Source: Bacteroidales bacterium UBA1204
GTDB lineage: Bacteria > Bacteroidota > Bacteroidia > Bacteroidales > F082
Length of the DNA stretch: 5,307 nucleotides
Direction of reading: 5' to 3'
NCBI GenBank assembly: GCA_002310075.1
Contig: DBXU01000111.1
Location: 5,064 to 10,370, forward strand
Under the pieces are notes generated by a model that worked only from the letters and a program-made list of their open reading frames with translations, had not been told where the DNA came from and ran no database searches. Every line of letters begins with the position of its first letter. Within the stretch, counting starts at the first letter, position 1. Below, in pieces: positions 1-5,307 of the stretch. A program made the translations under genes and the position numbers.

Positions 1-2507
1 TAAACGAGTTCGGCACGCAAACCGCCCCAGTTTTCGTAAGTATCCTTGTCGGCCAAGCTGTAGTCGTCGATGGAAAGGTTGACCCTGTGGTCATTTCGAT
101 AGATGGCAGTGCCTCTCAGACTTAAGATCTCGCTGAAAGGATAACTCAAGGTGTAGAACGCCTCATTGGTGAAGGTGCGGTAGTAATAGTCTATAGTATT
201 GTCGGTGACATAACGATGCAGCGTGATGGATTTGTCGAGGCGCTTGCTGAGGTCGCTGAAGCGGAGTACGTATTCGTTGTTGACCAAGCTGGTGTTCAGT
301 TTAACGCCAAGCTCAATCCTATAGTCTTCCATGAGATCTTTCAACGTGGTTCCAAGGAAGAAGTTGAAACCTGAATTTAGATAAATCGGGGAAAGGCCAC
401 CAGAGAAAGGCTGGTAGCTGTAGTTCATGCTCGAAAAGTCGATTTGGCTCATGAGCTGGTCGGCGAAGAGCTCCACATAATAGTTGTTGGGACGTTGGAT
501 GGTGTCCTTTTTTTTAGGTTTAGGCGTGGCGTCTTCTTTGTCGTCATAGGCCAATGGAGGCAGCGAGTCAATTCCCAGTTGTGTGTTGATTTGTTTCTTT
601 CGTTTGGCAAAGCGGTAACTCGTCGAGAAGCGGTGCTTTGAAATGGGATCGGCTACCGAATCTTGCTTTTTTTGGACGATTTCGGCGAGCAATCGCTTCT
701 GTGCGTATGAGTTCATCTGTTTGACACTGAGTGCTTTTCCGCGTAGTATTGGCGACATGAAGAACTGCTCGCCGTTTTGCCCTGCCATCACCATAGCGGC
801 TTTGTGATCACGGGGCCGATAGGAATAGTCGATGATATTTTCAGAGTATTCCGTCAATTGTTCTTTCCTGCCGAAATAGCGGTAATGGATGGTCGTGTCT
901 ATAAAGCTGATGGCACTGTCGAATCGGATTTGATAGAGGTTGAAGCAGCCGCTGGTATCATTCAAATACAGTAAGCTACCATCTTTTAAAGGTTCAGGTA
1001 GGATGTTGTTCGAGAAACGTTGCTGCGTTAGGTTTTGTAACACCGTCCCCTTGCTGGCATAGTTGTAAGCATATAAGTCGAATTGCTTGTTTTGGAATCC
1101 GATCTGTTCATCTGCTTTCAAAGTGTCGTTTTGGCGGTTGGAGCTGAACACAATTTGTCTGTCGTCGAAAGTGAAGACGGGATTGAGGTCGGTGTGATAG
1201 TCATTGGTAATCTGTTCCAATGTATTGGAGAATAGATTGTAGATATAGATGTCGGGTTTCCCACGACGTGTGGCAGCCAAAACGATTTTACGGCTTTTGT
1301 GGGCGTAGGAGAAAGAACTTACTTTTTGGAAATCAAATAAATAAGTGCTTGCTTTCTTGCCGCTGACAACGTCCAGGTTGTAAAGCTGTATCTTGCCTTC
1401 TTCTTCGATGATAAAAGATAGGATCTCGCTATTGGGATGCCAAGCCAGAAGGGGGAAAGAGGTGTCGATGTTTTCGTCGGAATGATAGCCTGCGGTGAAC
1501 AGCTTTTGCTTTTTCCCGCTTTGCAGATCTTCGAGCCACAACCTGATCTTTCCTTCGTCATTGCTGACGTAGGCGAAATATTTCCCGTTAGGGCTGAAGG
1601 TGGGTTGGGTGAAGGTGCGGTATTTTTTGTACCCCAGTTTCATGGCGTCGTTGGGGCGGTTGACAAGTTGGGCCTCAAAGCGTGCTTTGTAGAATTGGTA
1701 CCAATCTTCCACCAACGCCTTGTATTCTTTGCTTGTGACGTATAAAAGCGCTTTGCGAACGTTTTGAGTGTTTTCGGCCAAAGTTAGGATGTCGTTGAAC
1801 GACTTGTTGCCATATTTTTCGTCAATGAAATTCCAAAAAGAGTAACCTGCAATCAACGCGTCGTCATTATACAAGTGGTTGATTTTCTTATAGCTTCCAG
1901 ACATGATGCCGCGCTGAAGTTGGGCTTCTTTATAACTATCCCAATTGCTGGCGATGTAGGCTACCAAACCGTCTTGAAACCATTGGGGAATGTCATATCG
2001 GTATGAATTGCGTATCTGGGAGCCGACAGAGATGCCGTTCATGACTTGACTGAACAACAGTTTGGCAATTCCTTCACGGATTTGTGCCTCAAAATGGGTA
2101 TAGTCTCCGTCAAAATACAGTATCACCTTTGATCCGATGATTTTGGTGATGCCGCCCGTATTGCCGTTTTCCTCTTCCTCCAAGTTGATGTTGCTTTGTT
2201 TGAAATCAGCCTTGTTGTTGAAGACAAGGAACTGGATCTTTTTGCTGAAGCGACTGTTTAGCCGATTTTCTAGTTGGGGAATCTGTTCTTTGGCATAGGC
2301 TTGTGTATAACGCGCCAAGTCGTCGCCACCTTGGTAAAAATACACGTCAAAGTTGTCGTTCAAGTAATACGACCAGTGGAAATCGGACCATTGCACACGA
2401 TTCTTCCCGAAAGGCATGTTCATGCCGTTGTAGAACTGAGCATGGACCAAAGGCGCTGTGGCTAACAGCAGGGCAAGCAAAATCGTATATTTCTTTCTCG
2501 ACAACAT
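1..2507 (-). CDS. TolB-like PD40 beta-propeller protein with degenerate peptidase-MA domain and C-terminal barrel (5' 835 codons; 3' end off the left edge)
   Basis: The minus strand is open from ATG at 2507-2505 to the window edge, with 835 codons and no stop. Residues 1-23 form a signal peptide: a basic start (LSRKK), a hydrophobic core and a V-H-A cleavage site before QFYN. The ATG is 18 nt from a good promoter box, which supports this start. Residues about 40-290 resemble the peptidase-MA-like domain of this family: IREGIAKLLF near 143-152 sits where HExxH would be, followed by PQWFQDGLVAYIAS at 174-187. The zinc-binding histidines are absent, so I infer no protease activity. Residues about 295-590 contain PD40/WD40-like blades, for example TFSPNGKYFAYVSND at 303-317, NPVFTFDDRQIVFSS at 442-456 and a weaker blade near 357-376. 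Residues about 654-672 are a charged K/P-rich linker. Residues about 690-835 alternate polar and hydrophobic residues like outer-membrane beta strands. Bacteroidetes relatives annotated 'TolB' are roughly 1,000-1,100 residues, so about 200-270 residues are missing. Its role is unknown; it is probably a periplasmic or outer-membrane protein. It is not a simple orthologue of E. coli TolB, which lacks the barrel. Confidence 0.88.
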   Translation of the reverse strand, partial: MLSRKKYTILLALLLATAPLVHAQFYNGMNMPFGKNRVQWSDFHWSYYLNDNFDVYFYQGGDDLARYTQAYAKEQIPQLENRLNSRFSKKIQFLVFNNKADFKQSNINLEEEENGNTGGITKIIGSKVILYFDGDYTHFEAQIREGIAKLLFSQVMNGISVGSQIRNSYRYDIPQWFQDGLVAYIASNWDSYKEAQLQRGIMSGSYKKINHLYNDDALIAGYSFWNFIDEKYGNKSFNDILTLAENTQNVRKALLYVTSKEYKALVEDWYQFYKARFEAQLVNRPNDAMKLGYKKYRTFTQPTFSPNGKYFAYVSNDEGKIRLWLEDLQSGKKQKLFTAGYHSDENIDTSFPLLAWHPNSEILSFIIEEEGKIQLYNLDVVSGKKASTYLFDFQKVSSFSYAHKSRKIVLAATRRGKPDIYIYNLFSNTLEQITNDYHTDLNPVFTFDDRQIVFSSNRQNDTLKADEQIGFQNKQFDLYAYNYASKGTVLQNLTQQRFSNNILPEPLKDGSLLYLNDTSGCFNLYQIRFDSAISFIDTTIHYRYFGRKEQLTEYSENIIDYSYRPRDHKAAMVMAGQNGEQFFMSPILRGKALSVKQMNSYAQKRLLAEIVQKKQDSVADPISKHRFSTSYRFAKRKKQINTQLGIDSLPPLAYDDKEDATPKPKKKDTIQRPNNYYVELFADQLMSQIDFSSMNYSYQPFSGGLSPIYLNSGFNFFLGTTLKDLMEDYRIELGVKLNTSLVNNEYVLRFSDLSKRLDKSITLHRYVTDNTIDYYYRTFTNEAFYTLSYPFSEILSLRGTAIYRNDHRVNLSIDDYSLADKDTYENWGGLRAELV

Positions 2508-2525
2508 TATTGCCAAATTAGCGGA

Positions 2526-2533
2526 CAAAGATA
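2526..2533 (-). promoter_or_regulatory. Bacteroidetes -7 promoter box for the TolB-like gene
   Basis: Read on the minus strand this is TATCTTTG, a full match to the Bacteroidetes primary-sigma -7 consensus TAnnTTTG. Eighteen nucleotides separate it from the ATG at 2507, implying a leader of roughly ten bases. I could not see a good TTTG -33 element at the usual 19-21 nt spacing. The nearest T-run is about 24 nt upstream, so the upstream half of this promoter is weak or unidentified. Confidence 0.65.
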
Positions 2534-2542
2534 GTCAAAATC

Positions 2543-2574
2543 TTTAGAATGCTGAGGAAAAATCCTTACCTTTG
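2543..2574 (+). promoter_or_regulatory. Bacteroidetes promoter for the hydrolase-TPR operon
   Basis: TACCTTTG at 2567-2574 matches the TAnnTTTG -7 consensus. TTTA at 2543-2546, 20 nt upstream, matches three of four bases of the -33 TTTG element. The expected transcription start is near 2580, about a dozen bases before the ATG at 2593. The TTG at 2572-2574, in frame with the hydrolase, lies inside the -7 box and so should not be in the transcript. Confidence 0.75.
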
Positions 2575-2592
2575 CGCCGAAATCTTGAAATC

Positions 2593-3234
2593 ATGCTTCA
2601 ACTCGAATCCTTTGTCTTCAATCCTTTTGCCGAGAATACCTATGTGGTATACGATGGTGAAACCAAGGAATGCGTCATCATTGATCCAGGCTGTTCCAAC
2701 GTGTCCGAGGAAAACGAGCTCTTTGGATTCATCGACGGCCATGGCTTAAAACCCCTGATGATTGTCAACACGCACGGCCACATCGACCATATCATGGGCA
2801 ACGCCGCTTTGAAGAGGCGTTATGGCATTTCTGTGGCGGCACATCCTGATGTAAAAAGCGATTTCACCCGTTCCCAGCAGCAGGCGATGATGTTTGGTCT
2901 TCCTGTTGTGGCTCAATGCGATTTGCCCGATCAGGATCTAAAGGATGGCGAGGTCATCAAAGTCGGTGGGAACACCCTCGAAGTCATCAGCACACCAGGC
3001 CATGCGTGCGGTAGTATTAGTCTCTACGCTGAAGTTGAGGGTTGGGTGTTCACTGGTGATGCACTCTTTTGTCGTAGCATCGGCCGCACCGATTTTCCTG
3101 GAGGCAACTACGAACAGCTCCGTGAGAGCATTAGGGAACGTTTGTTCCATTTGCCCGACGACACCGAAGTGTATTCCGGGCATGGCGAAAGCACTACCAT
3201 CTTTGACGAGCAACGATATAACATGTTTATTTGA
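2593..3234 (+). CDS. Metallo-beta-lactamase-fold hydrolase, glyoxalase-II-like
   Basis: This is a 213-residue cytoplasmic protein with no signal peptide or membrane segment. The complete binuclear zinc site of the superfamily is visible: H61-G-H63-I-D65-H66 in the motif THGHIDH, H137 in TPGHACGS, D156 in FTGDALF and H197 in YSGHGE. The motif GRTDFPGGNYEQL near 164-176 and the ending GHGESTTIFDEQ are typical of the short glyoxalase-II-like (YcbL/GloB-like) branch, which hydrolyses thioesters such as S-lactoylglutathione. The substrate here is not shown by sequence. The protein lacks the roughly 40-residue-longer C-terminal substrate-binding domain of classical GloB, so another thioester or a broader substrate is possible. 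I chose ATG 2593 over an in-frame TTG at 2572 because that TTG is part of the -7 promoter box. It is the first gene of a probable operon with the TPR gene, which starts five bases after the stop. Confidence 0.93.
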   Translation: MLQLESFVFNPFAENTYVVYDGETKECVIIDPGCSNVSEENELFGFIDGHGLKPLMIVNTHGHIDHIMGNAALKRRYGISVAAHPDVKSDFTRSQQQAMMFGLPVVAQCDLPDQDLKDGEVIKVGGNTLEVISTPGHACGSISLYAEVEGWVFTGDALFCRSIGRTDFPGGNYEQLRESIRERLFHLPDDTEVYSGHGESTTIFDEQRYNMFI

Positions 3235-3239
3235 TTGAT

Positions 3240-4676
3240 ATGCGACGATTACTGTTTTTCGTTTTCTTATTATTCGTTACGTCTGGAATGGCGCAACAGG
3301 AGACCCGTATTGTGGATAGCCTTATGGATGCCTTGATCAAACAAGATGGCAGGGAAAAAGTGCTGACCATGATAGAACTGACATGGGACTTCTATGATGT
3401 GTCCTATGACGATTGTCTTGATTGGGGTGAAAAAGCTATCAGGGAAGCTCAAAAAATGGGTTATGGTGATTTGGAGGCGAAAGCGAATTATGCATTAGGC
3501 ATACAATATGCGTATCACGGTGATTTGGATTTGGCAAAACTCTATCTACAGCGTTCTTACTCCCAATTTGTCGCATTGGGTGATACCAAGAACGCGTTTG
3601 AGTCGTTGTGGAACATGGCCACCTATGAGTTGTCTTTGGGGAACATTGATACTGCATATCAAGTGTATGAAAAGGCCATCCCCCTTTCTCATCAGTTGGA
3701 TGATACGGGAGCCTATGCAAGTATAATCTCCAACATGGCATTAATATGGTATAACAGGAACCAATTGGATACAGCATACAGGACGTTTGCCGAGGCCACC
3801 AACTTGTTCGAGTCCATTGGTGACGATCTGGATGCTGCTAAAACGAGGTCCAGCATGGCAACAATCTATTATGAAAAGGGGCGTGCTGGGGAAGCGAAAG
3901 ACTTGTTCAAAGAGATCATCCCAACGCTTGAAAAGCATGGTGACAATTATTACTTGTTGTCAGTATGTGGAATGCTTGGCAAGATATATGAAAACGAGTT
4001 GGTTGATTATGATTCGGCAATGTTTTATTTGCAAAAGGCTGTTGCACATGCCGATATGCCGATGGTAATGAAGGAAGACAAGGTGTCGGCCAACAAGGAG
4101 AAGTCGGAGGTGATGACAGAGATGGCCAAGGTTATGGAGCGTCAGGGGAGACTTCAAGAAGCTTTGGAAGAATATGAGGCTGCATTACGACAAGCCGTAG
4201 AGAGCTCTTATCTACAGGGACAGATGGTCGCTTGCCTCGGTTTGGGCCATTTATATGGGCGGTTGGGTGAAGCGTCAAAGTCTCTTTCTTATTTGAATCG
4301 TTTTTTTGAGCTGGAGAAGGCTACAGGTATCACGAAATACCATCAGAAAGCCAGAAAGCCCTTGATTATGGATTATGCCCGACTTGGCTTGTTCGACAAG
4401 ATGGAAATGGAAATGACTACTTTCGACGAAGAATTCACGTCGCTTGTTGGCGAAAACATCGCTTTAGATGAACAACATCGTGTTTTTGGTCAAGAAATAG
4501 AGGATTTGCTGCGGAGAAATGAGACTCTTGACGAACAATTCCAAAAACAACAAATGCAGTTGCATCACTATAGACTTGCCTTTTTCGGATTGTTGGCAAT
4601 CATACTTATGGCAATGGCTTTGGGTTTGGCCCGAAAAATTGTTCGGAAAAAACGCACCAAAAGTGTGAAATCATGA
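3240..4676 (+). CDS. Exported TPR protein with coiled coil and C-terminal transmembrane helix
   Basis: The 478-residue product begins with a signal peptide, MRRLLFFVFLLFVTSGMA, with likely cleavage after A18. About seven tetratricopeptide-type helical pairs follow, near residues 80-115, 119-155, 159-195, 200-235, 238-272, 289-322 and 325-363. They show the expected G/A/Y pattern, as in NMATYELSLGNIDTAYQVYEKA. Residues about 400-444 are a charged, Gln/Glu-rich probable coiled coil. Residues about 446-464 are one membrane helix, followed by a basic 14-residue tail (RKIVRKKRTKSVKS). The predicted topology is periplasmic TPRs anchored in the inner membrane with the tail in the cytoplasm. This matches the sensor half of Bacteroidetes TPR-TM histidine kinases or TPR-TM-HTH regulators, but no output domain follows. 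ATG 3240 is preferred over an in-frame TTG at 3231 because it puts the RR directly at the start of the signal peptide. The gene lies five bases after the hydrolase stop, so translational coupling is likely. Codon use is relaxed, with 7 of 22 Ile codons ATA. The ligand or partner is unknown. Confidence 0.88.
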   Translation: MRRLLFFVFLLFVTSGMAQQETRIVDSLMDALIKQDGREKVLTMIELTWDFYDVSYDDCLDWGEKAIREAQKMGYGDLEAKANYALGIQYAYHGDLDLAKLYLQRSYSQFVALGDTKNAFESLWNMATYELSLGNIDTAYQVYEKAIPLSHQLDDTGAYASIISNMALIWYNRNQLDTAYRTFAEATNLFESIGDDLDAAKTRSSMATIYYEKGRAGEAKDLFKEIIPTLEKHGDNYYLLSVCGMLGKIYENELVDYDSAMFYLQKAVAHADMPMVMKEDKVSANKEKSEVMTEMAKVMERQGRLQEALEEYEAALRQAVESSYLQGQMVACLGLGHLYGRLGEASKSLSYLNRFFELEKATGITKYHQKARKPLIMDYARLGLFDKMEMEMTTFDEEFTSLVGENIALDEQHRVFGQEIEDLLRRNETLDEQFQKQQMQLHHYRLAFFGLLAIILMAMALGLARKIVRKKRTKSVKS

Positions 4677-4694
4677 AATAAAACCCTACCTTTG
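4664..4694 (+). promoter_or_regulatory. Bacteroidetes promoter for rocD
   Basis: TACCTTTG at 4687-4694 matches the TAnnTTTG -7 consensus, with TGTG at 4664-4667 (three of four matches to TTTG) 19 nt upstream. The -33 element lies inside the last codons of the TPR gene. The box is 47 nt from the rocD start, giving an AT-rich leader of about 40 nt. rocD therefore probably has its own transcript even though it follows the TPR gene closely. Confidence 0.7.
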
Positions 4695-4741
4695 CAGTTC
4701 AAATTATGGATCTTAAATTCTAAATCTTTAAATAACAAATC
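4677..4741 (+). other. Intergenic gap and AT-rich rocD leader
   Basis: This 65-bp gap holds the -7 box and then an A/T-rich leader. I see no intrinsic terminator for the upstream operon, so read-through into rocD is possible. No Shine-Dalgarno sequence precedes the ATG; the stretch TAAATAACAAATC before it is the A-rich, unstructured type of start region common in Bacteroidetes. Confidence 0.5.
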
Positions 4742-5307
4742 ATGATCGAGAAAATCACATCATCGCAACAAGCTATGGACCTGGAAGCCAAGTACGGAGC
4801 CCATAACTACCATCCGCTGCCGGTCGTCCTCGCCAAAGGTAAGGGCGCCAAGGTTTGGGATGTCGAAGGAAAAGAATACTTTGACTTCCTGTCGGCTTAT
4901 TCTGCTGTCAACCAAGGCCATTGCCACCCCAAGATCATCAAGGCCATGACCGACCAGGCTGAACGCCTCACCCTCAGCAGCCGCGCTTTCTATAACGACG
5001 CTCTCGGCGTATGGGAAAAATATGTTACCGAATACTTTGGCTACGACAAGGTGCTGCCCATGAACTCGGGCGCCGAAGCTGACGAGACAGGCCTGAAGCT
5101 GGCCCGCCGTTGGGGTGTTGTCAAGAAAGGTATCCCGAACGATAAGGTAAAGATCGTTTGCTGCGAAGGCAACTTCCATGGCCGCACGATTACCATCATC
5201 ACCATGAGTAACGATCCTGAGTCGTATGCCAACTATGGCCCTATGACTCCCGGTTTCATCCGCATCCCTTACAATGACCCCGATGCTCTGGAGCAAGTGC
5301 TGGCCAA
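4742..5307 (+). CDS. rocD: Ornithine aminotransferase (5' 188 codons; 3' end off the right edge)
   Basis: The enzyme is a fold-type I, class III PLP-dependent aminotransferase that converts L-ornithine plus 2-oxoglutarate to glutamate 5-semialdehyde plus glutamate. It links arginine/ornithine breakdown to proline and glutamate metabolism in the cytoplasm. Recognition rests on long family-specific stretches: [14 protein letters not shown] near 17-30, [15 protein letters not shown] at 51-65, [11 protein letters not shown] at 76-86, [10 protein letters not shown] at 104-113 (PLP phosphate-binding region), GNFHGRT at 143-149 and [10 protein letters not shown] at 170-179. R148 corresponds by position to the substrate-contacting arginine of human OAT (NFWGRT). 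The catalytic PLP lysine lies beyond the window. Bacterial homologues are about 400 residues, so a little over half is missing. The start ATG is well placed relative to the family N-terminus. Codon choice is strongly C-ending (10 of 11 Ile codons ATC, none ATA), unlike the TPR gene, which suggests high expression. Confidence 0.95.
   Translation, partial: MIEKITSSQQAMDLEAKYGAHNYHPLPVVLAKGKGAKVWDVEGKEYFDFLSAYSAVNQGHCHPKIIKAMTDQAERLTLSSRAFYNDALGVWEKYVTEYFGYDKVLPMNSGAEADETGLKLARRWGVVKKGIPNDKVKIVCCEGNFHGRTITIITMSNDPESYANYGPMTPGFIRIPYNDPDALEQVLA

Larger units (their letters stand above)
2508..2592. promoter_or_regulatory. Divergent intergenic promoter region
   Basis: This 85-bp gap separates the start codons of the minus-strand TolB-like gene and the plus-strand hydrolase gene. 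It contains two outward-facing -7 boxes separated by 33 bp, so the two core promoters share the DNA between them. Each box ends exactly 18 nt from its start codon. I see no clear palindromic operator and no Shine-Dalgarno sequence for either gene. Confidence 0.75.

Noticed and set aside
444..1745. Several plus-strand open frames of 65-102 codons across the left third
   Set aside because: All lie opposite the continuous 835-codon minus-strand gene, which has a signal peptide and recognisable domains; they are shadow frames.
4631..4646. Inverted repeat CCGAA/TTCGG as a possible terminator of the TPR gene
   Set aside because: The stem is only five base pairs, lies inside the coding sequence, and is followed by A's rather than T's on the coding strand.
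4706..4723. Mini-ORF MDLKF in the rocD leader, as a possible attenuator peptide
   Set aside because: It has only five codons, contains no Arg, Pro or ornithine-related codon run, and no alternative hairpins or terminator surround it.
5051..5090. Unusual residues in the rocD segment [18 protein letters not shown] (many homologues have V or G at the D)
   Set aside because: This position already varies between OAT homologues (G in the human enzyme, as I recall it), and the neighbouring phosphate-binding residues are intact, so it is probably ordinary variation.
4760..5296. A 178-codon open frame on the minus strand opposite rocD
   Set aside because: It lies entirely antisense to a strongly recognisable ornithine aminotransferase. 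Its openness is explained by the C-ending codon bias of rocD, and its translation resembles no family I know.

Overview
The window reads as chromosomal DNA from a member of the Bacteroidota, most likely the Bacteroidales. Three promoter-like boxes match the Bacteroidetes -7 consensus TAnnTTTG (TATCTTTG, TACCTTTG, TACCTTTG). None of the four start codons has a clear Shine-Dalgarno sequence. The gene content (a very long TolB-like PD40 protein with a predicted C-terminal barrel, and a TPR/coiled-coil/membrane protein) also fits that phylum. I see no RNA genes, insertion sequences, CRISPR arrays or phage genes.

Layout: (1) From the left edge to 2507, minus strand, is the first 835 codons of a large secreted protein. 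It has a signal peptide, a degenerate peptidase-MA-like domain, a TolB/WD40-like beta-propeller, a charged linker and the start of a probable beta-barrel. Its C-terminus lies beyond the left edge. (2) An 85-bp divergent intergenic region (2508-2592) carries back-to-back Bacteroidetes promoters. (3) On the plus strand, 2593-3234 encodes a glyoxalase-II-like metallo-beta-lactamase-fold hydrolase with all zinc ligands present. (4) Five bases later, 3240-4676 encodes an exported TPR protein with a coiled coil and one C-terminal membrane helix; the two genes probably share a transcript. (5) A 65-bp gap holds a new promoter. (6) From 4742 to the right edge is the first 188 codons of ornithine aminotransferase (rocD).

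How the genes relate: the hydrolase and TPR genes look like a two-gene operon. The TolB-like gene is divergently transcribed, and rocD has its own promoter and a codon usage suggesting higher expression. There is no sequence evidence that the four products form one pathway. I did not find a convincing undescribed system. The best items for a second look are the TPR membrane protein with no output domain, the TolB-like protein whose peptidase site has lost its metal motif, and the compact divergent promoter with mirror-image spacing, which also fixes the hydrolase start codon.
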